Part shown: piece after piece, positions 1 through 11,700 of the stretch
Layout: each line of letters begins with the position of its first letter
How positions within the stretch are numbered: position 1 is the first letter of the stretch
Assembly (NCBI GenBank): GCA_021464525.1
Contig: JADRCO010000257.1
Span: 1-40,417 of the forward strand
DNA: 40,417 nt
Origin: Rhizophagus sp. LPA8_4_AMF
Taxonomy: Eukaryota > Glomeromycota > Glomeromycetes > Glomerales > Glomeraceae
Reading direction: 5' to 3'
Notes under the pieces: generated by a model
The model's input: only the letters and a program-made list of their open reading frames with translations
Databases searched by the model: none
What the model was told of the DNA's origin: nothing
Made by a program: the position numbers and the translations under genes

Positions 1-526
1 TCACTACATGTTTCTACTTTGTTTGAATGAGAATAGTTGTGATTAAGGTTAATAACTTTTATTTATTTAATTAGCTAATTTAATTTTTTTCTTTTCTTGA
101 TGGGACAATGCAAAGTTAGAAAAGCTTAAATGATATTTGATCAAAAACATTTTGCACAGAATATCAAAAAGTGATTTGTAGTTTTTTTAGCTTTAGATAC
201 TTTTTTATTATCTTATTACAACTAAGTTTTCCTATAATATATTTTTCAAAATGTAAACACTACATTTTTTAAATTTCCGATATTTGAAGAGCATTTTAGT
301 TTAAAATGAAAGATATTATAATGGATACAGAATATGTTTAAGTATTAAAGAAAATTAAATACAAAAATAGTTATAAAAAGTAGTAAATATTTTAACAAAG
401 TATTTATTTATATTTCTAGAGCAGTATATTTATCTGTTATTATCTTGTAAACTTTTAGAAAAAATAAATACTAATAAATGATATAGGTTTAAAGTTATAA
501 ATTCGATAATTAGAGAGAAATAATAA
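1..526. other. gene-free 3' flank of K1
   Basis: AT-rich stretch downstream of the K1 stop codon. Bases about 60-210 align by eye with about 6090-6220 downstream of K2, so the 3' flank belongs to the K1/K2 duplicated unit. I see no other gene. Confidence 0.6.
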
Positions 527-2793
527 TTAATTATTGATTTTTTTCTGAAAGATTTTTAAATTATTTTTTGCTAACTTATATCCTTGTTTAGCAGATTTTT
601 CATACCAATAAATTGCTTTGTCTATATCTTTTGTAATTCCATCTCCTTCTTCATACATTAATGCAAGATTATTTTGTGCTACATCATGTCCTAAATTTGC
701 AGCATTTTGATATAATTCAAATGCTTTTTGCTTATCAATTTTAGTTCCAATACCATTGTCATAACAATATCCTAACATTAGTATTCCACCTGGATCTCCT
801 CCTTCAGCTGATTGCTTATACAATTCAAAAGCTTTATTAAAATCTTTTTTAACACCCTCTCCTTCTCTATAAGAACAACCAAGATTACACATTGCCACTA
901 TATTTCCATTATTTGCAGCTTTTTCATACCAATAAAATGCCTTTACTAAATCTTTGATACCTATTCCATTATCATAGCAATAACCAAGACTTAATTGACC
1001 ATATGATAAATTTTGATTAGCCACTTTTTCAAAATATTTTAAACTTAATTTTTCATTTTTCATAGTTCCATCACCATTTCTATAACAATGACCAACAAAA
1101 TGCTGTGCTAATGCATGAAATTGTTCTGATGCATTAATAAACAAGTTAAATGCTTTCTCATAATTTAAACTTGTGACAATTCCATGGTAATCAAAATATC
1201 CAAGTAAAAAAATAGAATTTGCATTATTTTGATTAGTTAATAACCAATTATAAGTATCTTGTAACTTTAAATTCTGACCATTAAAATATTCAATAACCTT
1301 TTCATTTACAAGTTTCCATTCAGTACCTTTACTTAATATTTTAGAAATAAAATTACATATTTCATCAACTATAATGTCAAAATCTTTAATTGCTTGTTCA
1401 CTTAATATTATCTCAGGATCTATTTCTTTTATATTCATTTTATAAAAATTTTGAATAAGTTTAGATAATTCTAGTTGTAATTCTGAATTATTATTACTAA
1501 AAGAAGCCTCATTAAGTTCTTGTTCATTTGACGTTTGATGGTTTTCTACTATTATATCTGTTTTAGTAATTATGGCATTTAACCAATCAGCTATTTGATA
1601 TATTGTTGGTCGATTATCTGGTTCTCCATCCCAACATTCTAAAAACCAAAACATAATTTATAGTTAATAATATGTAAATTATAAAAATTTAAAACATAAA
1701 GTATTACTCACTGGTATAAATATTAACATATTCATAAGGAGTATCAGTAACAATAGTTTCTCTAAGACCTTGTGAAATTTCCAAAGCTAAACCATTATCA
1801 TATTGTTCACCTTCAACATAAAAAGGAGGTTTTCCATTGGATATCTCCCATAATAATACGCCAACACTGTAAATATCACTTTTTTCATTTAATGAGTACA
1901 TTTGTGTTGATTGGTTATTATTATTTCTGCTAAAGCTTTTTGGATCGATATAAGGAACAATTCCAAATATTTTAGATTGAAAATTGGATGATGCTCCAAT
2001 TCTTTTTGATAATCCAAAATCTGCTAATTTAATTGTGTTATTGTGGACAAGTATATTACAGGAGTGCTATTATAGGAACATGAATATTAAATGAGTAATA
2101 GTATATTATAGTAAATTATTAATGATTAATAATATCAAATAAATTACCAAATCACAATGTACTATTCCTTCGTTATGTAAGCATGATACTGCACAAGATA
2201 ATTGATATGCCATATTATATTTGTTATCCCAAGTAAGATTGTTGAAGTTTTTCTTCAAATAATTTCGAAGACTACCACCATCGGCGTATTCCGTTACCAA
2301 CCAATAATTATTATGATTATCTAATGAATAAAAAAAAAAATAATCATTAAAATGCATTTCTTTGAATTTGGCAATTAACAAGAATATTATCATATTTATT
2401 AAGTTAACTTTAATAATACCTGACTCAAGTTTTGTTATTCCATAGCAATGAATAATGTTATCATGAAAATCAACTTCTCGTTGAATTTTTAACTGAATAA
2501 AATTCAATTTTTAAAAATAAGTAAATAAAATCATTAGTGAAAAAATGCGTTTTATATTAAATTACCTCACGAATGATTTCTTTCACGGTGATGTTATCAA
2601 TACTAAAAAAAGATTTTAACGCAAATTGCTTTTCTGAATTTTTCAAATTTGCACGATATACGTTTCCAAAACCTCCAGTACCAATATGTTGAATATTATT
2701 AAATTGTTTGTATTCATAAAATTTAAAATATTCTTTAACCACAGCTTCTTCAATCCAACCAACCCATTCATCTGTATACTTGGTATCTTGCAT
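527..2793 (-). CDS. K1: tyrosine-kinase-like kinase with C-terminal Sel1 repeats, HRD changed to HCD
   Basis: Five exons, read 2793-2566, 2492-2420, 2320-2148, 2066-1712 and 1638-527, all with GT-AG introns, give 1941 coding bases (646 residues) without a stop. The kinase domain covers roughly residues 30-290: glycine loop GTGGFGNV (38-45), ATP lysine K60, catalytic loop HCDL (155-158), Mg-binding Asn162, DFG (174-176), and [10 protein letters not shown] near 278. After a linker, six Sel1-like repeats and a partial seventh run from about 420 to 640 (units such as [19 protein letters not shown]). Kinases of this type phosphorylate Ser/Thr or Tyr; Sel1 repeats bind protein partners. The odd feature is Cys156 replacing the HRD arginine, while the catalytic Asp157 stays. 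Activity may be reduced or activation-loop control lost (inference). K2 lies in tandem behind it; a stretch of its Sel1 region is identical to K2. The start is the first ATG before the conserved QDT..EW leader. Confidence 0.88.
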
Positions 2794-3030
2794 TTTGATA
2801 TTATTGAACGTTATCAGCGTATTGAGTAATGATAAGTTAACAGTAAAATTAGAAAAAATGAAAGTTAAAATGATTTCAAAATTTCATTGTGTACTTCTTT
2901 TATAATTTTTTTCTCTGATGATAGTCGTACAGAGCGTAAGGCGTGATTTAGTATCACCAAACAAAAAAGTCGATCAGTCCTCAACTATGGTACCGCAGTA
3001 CCGCAGTAATGACGCAATGATTTTTTTTTC
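2794..3030 (-). promoter_or_regulatory. K1 upstream region with shared promoter boxes
   Basis: Read on the minus strand it holds a box with two CTGCGGTAC-type units (about 2989-3017), a TTTGTTTGGTGATAC box (about 2951-2967) and a TGTACGACTATC box (2920-2931). The same order is found upstream of K2, K4 and K5, and partly upstream of S1. Function as promoter or UTR elements is inferred from conservation between paralogs that differ in surrounding bases. Confidence 0.5.
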
Positions 3031-4031
3031 GATCATATTTATGTCAAAAAAGTAAGTATTATAAGCCACATAGTATTTTCAGGTTCTTATAGTTAGGATA
3101 TTTTTATAGAAAGAAAATCATGTCAAATAAAAATTATTTTTTTTAAAAAAAGTTTGGAGTTATTTGAATAAAATTGAATAACCACAATCGTTCCAACAAC
3201 ATATTGGATTTTCATAAAATGTATTGTTACAAGATGAAATAAGAATATTCTAATTCATTTATAAAAAATATCATTACAAAGTTTATATTTAGAATATTTA
3301 AAAATATAATTAGATTTAATATAAATGTGATAAATATTGTTTTTTGAGAAAAATTATAAAGGATAAATTAAAAAAAAATTTCAAGTTCCAAATTAGGAAT
3401 TTTCATTCCATGTTTAAACGAATACTAATTAAAGGGATGATGATTTTATAGCCAATAAATATAAAATTTTTTTGGTAAAAATATTATTAAATGATTTCGT
3501 GGTATGAATAACAATTTTTTTTTTTGAATTTTGAACAAGAGATTTCGAACAAGATATTTTTAATTGTGTGGTGACATAATTTGATTTGATGACAGCGATG
3601 GAGAAATTTACATATTTCGTAATATAATAAATAATGTTGTATTAGTAATTGTATAATATGTTGTATTATTTGTTATCGCCCAATTGTTGCATTATTCGTA
3701 TTGGGTGAACATCAAGAATTCTTAATGATAATAATTAAAAGGAGTTAATTTATCAAAACTTGAAATCTTTCTTTACTAAATTTCTGAGTTTTTATGCTAT
3801 TAATAAAGCCACTAAGATACTCTACCATCTTCACTTTAATCAAAATTCTGAAAACAAATATAAATTTGAAATTGCATGAATTGGCAAATAAGTGCAATTA
3901 CAAAGTTCAAGAACATCGAAGAATTAGAAAGTTATTCGATATGTTTTTTTTAAAAAAGTTTCCCTATCTTTCTGACGTGTATAAATTTTCTCTAGAACTT
4001 TTTTGTGCAAGAATATTTGTACTTATGTATT
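3031..4031. other. duplicated 5' flank of K1
   Basis: No convincing gene. The stretch about 3400-3985 aligns by eye with about 9300-9840 upstream of K2 and, in part, with about 10550-10990. A 79-codon open frame at 3794-4033 lies in this duplicated DNA, is broken in the other two copies, and is not supported as a gene. Confidence 0.5.
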
Positions 4032-4201
4032 AGTTATTTACTGATCTAGTAGTATATAAATAGGTTATCATCTGAAATGAATAGCTGAAATATTCACCGA
4101 TGCCTTGGGGGGCCCCCGAAGGGAGGGAAGCATCGGTGTATATGGAGTATTTATTTCAGATGATAACCTATTTATATACTAAACTAGGTCAGTAAATAAC
4201 T
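4032..4201. repeat. foldback MITE with about 70-base arms
   Basis: The two ends are inverted copies, beginning AGTTATTTACTGA on each strand. The arms share the run TATAAATAGGTTATCATCTG and converge on CACCGATGC. The tip is GC-rich with a GGGGGGCCCCC-like core. Single-stranded DNA or RNA would form one long hairpin of about 170 bases. I could not see a target-site duplication, so the family is not assigned. Confidence 0.75.
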
Positions 4202-4211
4202 TTTTTATCAT

Positions 4212-4281
4212 CCTGGATATACTAATTGGTCCGCCAGTTTATAACTGGCGGAAAATTCCTAGATACCAATTAGTAGCCAGG
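4212..4281. repeat. short nested palindromic element
   Basis: An outer inverted repeat (CCTGG..CTAATTGGT against ACCAATTAG..CCAGG) encloses a perfect inner hairpin, CCGCCAGTT-TAT-AACTGGCGG. The bases after the inner hairpin (GGAAAATTCC) resemble those after the palindrome at 31516-31539, which suggests a related repeat type. Confidence 0.6.
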
Positions 4282-6248
4282 CGATAAATTACCATTATAA
4301 TTTGAGTTTTCCTCAGATCAGATGGGCAAAGAATCTAAGTCTAAGAGATCAGGGAGATCACTATTATTACTATTATGATAAATTGATTTTTAGATTCAAT
4401 ATTATCAAGATTCGATACGTTTTATTGCCGTGCTGATATGCAGCACGCAAAATACAAACACAGTCACATGATAGTTGACCAATCCACATGCGTTATTTAT
4501 TATATATAAAAAATTTTAAAAGCACCACGCTCTCATTTTTTGTAAAATTATCAGTACAAAAATAAATAGCTAAAGCAAATAAAAGTTGCAAACTATTATT
4601 TAATTGAAATATTATTCATTAATTATTTGTATATATTTATTCAAATAAAAAAAAAAAATAAATCATAAACAAAAAATACTAAAAATATGATCTTGTTTAA
4701 AAATCTAAATATTTTAATGAATAATGCTAAAATAATAATAATTCTATACAATATTTAATAATATGTATAGATCAATTAAAAGAAGTTTCTATACAAAAAT
4801 ACATAAATATTACATGCTAGCGAAGTATTAACAAGTAAACAATCCACAAACTTATAAAACTACTAATAATACTCTCTTGACTTCGCCTATATATTTAGAA
4901 CGTGGCTATTATTGTATTAGGCGCCTAAAAACAATTTTTACAAATATATAACTTTAAAAATATTAATTATTGTCTCTAAATACGACAAAAAGCATTTTTT
5001 TTATTAGTGCTTACAGTGTCATTTTAGCGTTATTTAACTTAAAGAAAGTGTGGTTGAATGATCTAAGTGTAAACAGTAAATATCGATATATTAAGTTGTT
5101 TCTAGCAAAGAGACTTCGAGTTCAGAGTATACAATGTGTAAAAAGTCTATTTATCGGAACAAAAAAAATTAAAAATGCTTTATTAAAAAAAAGAGTTTTG
5201 TATGTAAGAAAAATTGTGATCGTGGCTTGGAAATTTTGTGTCAAATCATCAACCATTTTGAAAATGGCAATAATTTATGTTCTTTAGGGTAAAAAATAAT
5301 ACTAATCTTATTAAACTTTAACGTTGAAAGTAAAAATAATGTAATAATGATCTTTTTGATGTAGAATATTCGAAAATAATTTGGCATATCAATTATTTAA
5401 TTTTAGGACGTTTTTTCATGAAAAGTAGATATTTTTGAATGATGAATTTGTTATCATTAATAATATCAATTACTCTTAAAGAAATTGTTTTTAGAATATA
5501 GTATAAAATAAATTAATTAAAATTGGTTAAAGATCTATATTAGAATTTAATAATAATAAGATTTATTCAGGAGAATTATTTATTTCTTGTTAAAACATTT
5601 AATTATCGTTCTTCCAGGAATTTCAGTAATTTTTTGGTATGGCAATAAACAAAATGTCAAGATTTATTGACAGTTAATATACAAACATGAAAATAATAAA
5701 TAATGGTTCTTCAGTTTATTACTGAAAAAATACTTCAAGATTTCTAATACAATATAATCTTCGAAAGTGCACTTGTTTTTCTTTAAAATGAGAAAAAGTG
5801 AACATTCATTTTGTAATTTATATAATTTATATTACATTGTGTAATTGGATTATGTATTTTTTTATTTGATCATTCACCGAATAATCTTAAATTATGAATA
5901 ATATGACTTATATTATAGTAGTTTGTATTCTACTTTTAAGGCCACCTATACTATATGCTATATTAGAAAAAAAATCGTTAGTAATGGATATCAATTAAAA
6001 TTCGGCGATCATTCCTTTTTCTACTTTTTTGCAATGCAGTCAAGTTTAATATCTTTATTTATTTAGTATTCATTGAATATTTTTATTTATTAGCATTTTT
6101 TTTTTTATGGGAAAAAAGTGTAAGAAGCCGGAATTGTTTTTGACCAAAAACGTTTATACCCGATATTAAAAACTTACTGGTAGCATTTTTTATTTTAGCT
6201 TTAAATTATTATGTTTACTTTTTATATCTGTTTTGTCTGTTTGCAATT
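4282..6248. other. gene-free intergenic DNA between K1 and K2
   Basis: Very AT-rich. It contains a small hairpin (CGTGCTG/CAGCACG, about 4433-4451). About 5820-5960 aligns with about 10190-10300 and 6090-6220 with 60-210, marking parts of the duplicated K1/K2 unit. The open frame at 4970-5287 lacks an ATG start and any recognisable domain, so I do not call it a gene. Confidence 0.5.
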
Positions 6249-6340
6249 GAATTTTTTCCCATAATTTATTTTTTGAAAATAGAAAAGAATGCATGAATTT
6301 TTTCCCATAATTTATTTTTTGAAAATAGAAAAGAATGCAT
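6249..6340. repeat. exact 46-base tandem duplication
   Basis: Two identical adjacent 46-base copies (6249-6294 and 6295-6340), each starting GAATTTTTTCCCATAATT and ending AGAATGCAT. It lies 3' of K2. The lack of any difference suggests a recent slippage or repair event. Confidence 0.9.
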
Positions 6341-6557
6341 CATTAAACTCTACATTTTAAATTTCTGATGTGAAAGATAGATAATATAGCAGACACAAAT
6401 ATGTTTAATTATAAAGAAAATATATATAAATTATTATATAAATAGGTAAAAAATTCAATAATTTATTATTTATCTATGCTTTTATGTTTTTAATTTCTAA
6501 AAAAAATAAAAAAAATAAATACTGTAAATTAATTGTCTACAATTTTAAGGAAAATTA

Positions 6558-8855
6558 TTAGAGGTTGGTGATTTCTTTTTGAAGTATCTTTAATATATTT
6601 TGTGCATCTTGATGTCCTTGTTTGGCACATTTTTCATACCAATAAATTGCTTTATCTATATCTTTTGTAATTCCATCTCCGTTTTCATACATTAAAGCAA
6701 GATTATATTGTGCTTTATCATGTCCTAAAGTTGCAGCATTTTGATATAATTCAAATGATTTTTGCTTATCAATTTTAGTTCCAATACCATTATTATAACA
6801 ATATCCTAACATCATTATTCCACCTGGAACTCCTCCTTCAGCTGATTGCTTATATAATTCAAAAGCTTTATTAAAATCTTCTTTAACACCCTTTCCATTC
6901 CTATAATACTTACCAAGATTATACATTGCCACTATATTTCCATTATTTGCAGCTTTTTCATACCAATAAAATGCCTTTACTAAATCTTTGATACCTATTC
7001 CATTATCATAGCAATAACCAAGACTTAATTGACCATATGATAAATTTTGATTAGCCACTTTTTCAAAATATTTTAAACTTAATTTTTCATTTTTCATAGT
7101 TCCATCACCATTTCTATAACAATGACCAACAAAATGCTGTGCTAATGCATGAAATTGTTCTGATGCATTAATAAACAAGTTAAATGCTTTCTCATAATTT
7201 AAACTTGTGACAATTCCATGGTAATCAAAATATCCAAGTAAAAAAATAGAATTTGCATTATTTTGATTAGTTAATAACCAATTATAAGTATCTTGTAAAT
7301 TTAAATTCTGATCATTAAAATATTCAATAACCTTTTCATTTACAAGTTTCCATTCAGTACCTTTGCTTAACATTTTAGAAATAAAATCGCATATTTCATC
7401 AACTATTATGCCAAAACCTTTTTCATTTGAAAGATTTTCTCGTTCACTTGATAGTGCCATAGAATTAATTTCTTTTGTATCCATTTTAAAAAATTTTTGA
7501 ATAAGTTGAGATAATTCTCCTTGTAATTTTGAATTGTTAGTGTTTAAAGAGGCCTCATTTGGTTCTTTGTCTGATAATTGATAATTTTCTGCTATTGCAT
7601 CTGTTTTTGTAATTATGGCATTTAGCCAATCAACTACTTGATATATAGTTGGTCGATTATCTGGTTCCCCATCCCAACATTCTAAAAATTAGATGTAATT
7701 AAAGTTTATTAAAAATAATATTCAAATTATAAAGATTTAAAATTTAAAATTTTACTCACTGGTATAAATTTTAACATATTCATCAGGAGTATCAGAAACT
7801 ATAGTTTCTCTAAGACCTTGTGTAATTTCCAAAGCTAAACCGATATCATAATGTTCACCCTCAGTATAAAAAGGAGGCCGTCCACTAGATAATTCCCATA
7901 ATAATACTCCAATACTGTAAACATCACTTTTTTCATTTAATGAATACATTTGTGTTGACTGGTCATTATTATTTCTCTGTCTACTAAAGCTCTTTGGGTC
8001 AACATAGGGAATTATTCCAAATAATTTAGATTGAAAATTGGATGGTGCTCCAATTCTTTTGGATAATCCAAAATCTGCTAATTTGATTATGTTATTACGG
8101 ACTAGTATATTACAGGAGTGCTATTAAAGAAATATATTATATATATATATTGAAATAAGTAATACAATTTGCTATTATTAATGGTCAAATAATGTTAAAT
8201 ATATTACCAAATCACGATGCACTATTCTTTCCTCATGTAAGCATGATACGGCACAAGATAATTGGTATGCCATACTATATTTGTCTTCCCAAGTAAGCTT
8301 ATTAAAATTTTCCTTCAAATAACTTTGAAGAGTACCACCGTCGGCGTATTCCATTACTAACTGATAATTATTATGATATTCTAATGAATAAAAGAAGTAA
8401 TTGTTAAAAATGAACTTTGCGAAATTTTGCGATTAAAAGAAAATTATATTTATCAAAGTGACTTTAATAATACCTGACACAAGTTTTGTTATTCCATAGC
8501 AACGAATAATGTTATCATGAAAATCAACTTCTCGTTGAATTTTTAACTGTATAAAAATGAAATATTTGATAAATATATTAGATAAAATTTTATAGACGAA
8601 AAAAAAGTATATTACACATTAAAATACCTCACGAATTAATTCTTTCATGGTGAAGCTATTAAGACTAAAAAAAGACTTTAACGCAAATTGTTTTTTTGAA
8701 TTTTTCCAATTTGCACGATATACATTCCCGAAACCTCCGGTACCAATATGTTGAATATTATTAAATTCTTTATATTCATAAAACTTTAAATGTTCTTTAT
8801 CAACAGCTTCCTCAATCCAATTAACCCATTCATTTGTATTTTCAGTATCTTGCAT
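6558..8855 (-). CDS. K2: intact tyrosine-kinase-like kinase with Sel1 repeats
   Basis: Five exons, read 8855-8628, 8546-8474, 8380-8208, 8120-7760 and 7681-6558, total 1959 bases (652 residues) with no stop. Motifs seen: GTGGFGNV (38-45), ATP lysine K60, HRDL (155-158), HSCN with the metal Asn, DFGLS, the SDVYSIGVLLWEL helix, and [10 protein letters not shown] at the kinase end. About six Sel1 repeats fill the last 230 residues. The third intron falls exactly after HRDL, inside the catalytic loop, as in every kinase member here. It is the tandem copy of K1, about 6.1 kb away, and shares a 376-base identical block with it. All catalytic residues are present, so an active kinase is likely; the partner bound by the Sel1 part cannot be read from sequence. 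Confidence 0.92.
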
Positions 8856-9090
8856 TTTGAAATTATTGAAAGTTACCGAACGTATGTAATAACGATAAGT
8901 TTAACAGTAAAGTTAAAAAAGGACGAAATTCTTATTGTGTATGCCTATTTTATTATTTTTTTCCTCCGATATAGTCGCACAGCGCACAATGTGATTTAGT
9001 ATTACCAAACAAAAAAAGCCAATCTGTCGATAATTTATGGTAACGCAGTACCACTTGCACAGTACATATAGTGACGTCATCATGAAATTT
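8856..9090 (-). promoter_or_regulatory. K2 upstream region with shared promoter boxes
   Basis: Minus-strand boxes matching K1: GCTGTGCGACTATATC (about 8968-8984), TTTGTTTGGTAATAC (about 9000-9013) and a degraded CTGCGTTACCAT box near 9038-9052. A perfect TGACGTCA, the consensus of ATF/CREB-type bZIP factors, sits at 9072-9079, where K1 has the related TGCGTCAT. Confidence 0.5.
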
Positions 9091-10540
9091 TTTTGAAATA
9101 ATGTCGTTATAAGCGATACAGCTCCTTTCTTGATAAAAATCACAATTTTTTTGATACTATTTGAATAAAATTGAATAAATGATCCCTACCACGATCGTTT
9201 CAACAGCATATTTAAGTTTTTTTAAAAAAATGTGTTATATAAGATGAAAATAAAAATATTTTCCCATAAATTAATAAAATTTCGAAGTACTAAATTAGAA
9301 ATTTCCATTCAGCACATAAATGAATATATAATTAAAATGAGGGGGTTATGATTTTATGGCCAATAAATGTAAAATTTTTTTTTTTGTTGATTTTGTGGCA
9401 TAAATTCAAAGTCTTCCAATACTAATATTCAATACTTGAATTCGTTATTTTAATTGTGTGAAGATTTAATTTGATTGATAATATTATGATGGTGATGGTG
9501 ATCAATTTCGTAATAACAATGTTGTATAAATTGTTTATATTGTATCATTTGTTATTACTTCAATTTTTGGCGTTATTTATATGAGGACGAAATATTACGA
9601 TTTCTATTAATTTATTAATTTAGCAACAGATTTTAAATCTTTCTCCTATAAAATAATAAAGAAAGAATTTCATGCTTAAGTAATAATCTCCTTTTAATTA
9701 AACAAATTTTTAATTCTGCCAAATTAATTAAATTTGAAATGACTGGTAATAAGAGCAATTTCAAAGTTCAAGAATTTTGGAACTTTTTGATAGTTTTCTT
9801 TTTCATCATCTGTCTGATGTTATAAATGTATTAAAGTACTAAATATTATTGATATAATTTGTATAAAAAAATTGTTATAAATAGACATGATATAATTATC
9901 ATTTCCTGAAAGATAAAGCGACATGAAGAAAAAAAAATAAGTAACGAGAAAAAGGTAACCGCTTATTTTTAGATACAAATCTTATCCGTATTATGTGATG
10001 TGGCGTACAATATTGAAATGATAAATATTTACTCTAGATATTTGCAATATTAATTGTAAAATTTCAAGTCAACTAATTAATAATAATAAGAATAATAAGG
10101 TAGTATAGTTGGAATTAATTTCTAGTAATAGAACGACTAATAAATACAGCAACTTCGTGTCGTTAACCGATATAAATATAACACCATACAATATTCATAA
10201 ATTATTTGGTCATTCTACCGAATAATCTTAAATTAAGAATAATATGACTTTTCGCTAAAGTTTGAAATACTATATCTTCCTTTAAAAATCATCTATATAC
10301 TATTAATCTTAAATTAAAAAAAAAACATTAGAGAATTAGTTAATATTGTCATTTTATGGAAACTCTTATTCAAAATTAGATATCTGATGATATGAAACTC
10401 TAACAATTATATAATTATGAAGAATTTAATTCTGCAAAATAAGAATAACTTATGAATGAAATCTTCCAGTTGGAAACATGTTATTATTCAATCAAATTCA
10501 TAATAAATAATTATTCTGATTTTCTAATGAATAAATAAGT
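9091..10540. other. K2 5' flank and intergenic DNA
   Basis: No gene seen. About 9300-9840 is homologous to the K1 5' flank, and about 10190-10300 to about 5820-5960 between K1 and K2. Open frames on either strand around 8790-9143 overlap the promoter and are not coding. Confidence 0.5.
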
Positions 10541-10990
10541 ATAAATCTTCAAAAATATTGAATTTTTGAGCATGTTATTTTAATTATGAAGTATATGTAT
10601 GATTTGGCTGATGATGATGAAAAGACATATCAATTGTAAATGTTGTATTATTTCAATTGTTGCATTATATATATGAGAATTTTAGAGTATCTTTTTGTGG
10701 TTTCTATTAATTTTGCAATAAATAAATTTAGTAAAAAATGAATTTCAAGTAAATTCTTTTAAATATCATGATTAACGCCACCTTTCATTATAGTAATCCA
10801 AAACTATGAAAATTTATTAATTCGAAATTATTTGAATTGACAATAAGTTCAATCACAAAGTTCAAGGATTCTTAAAGAATTAGAAAGATGTTCGATAATT
10901 TGCTTTTTAAAATCTGAAGATTCACCATCGATTTGATGTGTATAAATTTTATTTCTCAAATTTTTTTGTGAGTATTAAAGTATTTATATT
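10541..10990. repeat. orphan third copy of the K1/K2 5' flank
   Basis: This segment resembles about 3540-3985 and 9440-9840, for example a shared TTCAA..CACAAAGTTCAAG run followed by AAGAATTAGAAAG. No kinase body is attached. It probably marks a lost third tandem copy of the K1/K2 unit. Confidence 0.5.
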
Positions 10991-11454
10991 ATCATAATTT
11001 TCTTCAGGCATAGAATTCTAGTCTAAGAGATCACTTATACAGTATATTATTATAATGAATTGAATTTCAGATTCAATCAAAATTCGATACGTTTTAATTT
11101 ATGAAATATTTCATCAGGAGAGGATATAATGATAAAGATTTTGATACAGAGTATTCGAAAAAATGCCAAATTTTGGAATATCAGATATCATGATATTAAA
11201 TCATCTTTTCGATTTTCCCAGCGTAACCTGAAAAAAAATGCCACGAAAATCACGTGACATTTTTCATCACCGGTGTCACTCCTCCATACACTTAATTTCA
11301 GTAATGAAAAGATATAATATGATACAAAGTAAAGTTTGGAAAAAAGTTGATATTTAAAAAGTAAAAGAGATAGAAGCAAATTTTGCCATGGAAGAAGATC
11401 TAAGGCTTGAATTTTATTTTACTTCCTAGTCTCATATAACTAGGGAAAAGAAAA
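10991..11454. other. AT-rich intergenic DNA with clustered short palindromes
   Basis: Near 11250-11275 the palindromes TCACGTGA and CACCGGTG lie about 15 bases apart. I see no gene; the short minus-strand frame at 11188-11379 has no recognisable feature. Confidence 0.35.
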
Positions 11455-11700
11455 TTGTGGACCAACGCTTAAGGGACGTTTAGAAGATGTAGAAATATCG
11501 AAAGACAAAGTAATGGAAACAGTGAACAAGGGCGGTTGAGGTTGTATACGAATTTAAGAACGAGACTCAGACAACTGATGGTTCTTCAGTGGGAAGTAAA
11601 AGTTCGTCAAAGAGAAAGAGAAAAGAGATTGATCAAAAGTTGGTTCACCGATCTAGATTTGTTCTAAACAAAAATATCAAAATTAACCAATCAGAACATA
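11455..11700 (+). pseudogene. decayed coding relic of unknown family
   Basis: Base composition rises above the surroundings and protein-like stretches appear on the plus strand. One frame reads GRLEDVEISKDKVMETVNKG and then stops; a different frame continues NETQTTDGSSVGSKSSSKRK with a basic, nuclear-signal-like tail. There is no start codon context and the frames do not join, so this looks like a relic. I do not recognise the family. Confidence 0.3.

Noticed and set aside
3794-4033. 79-codon plus-strand open frame
   Set aside because: It lies in the duplicated kinase 5' flank and is not open in the two other copies of that flank.
4970-5287. 105-codon plus-strand open frame
   Set aside because: It has no ATG start, low-complexity composition and no recognisable motif; likely chance in AT-rich DNA.
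8790-9143. Open frames on both strands upstream of K2
   Set aside because: They overlap K2 exon 1 and the shared promoter boxes and are broken in K1.
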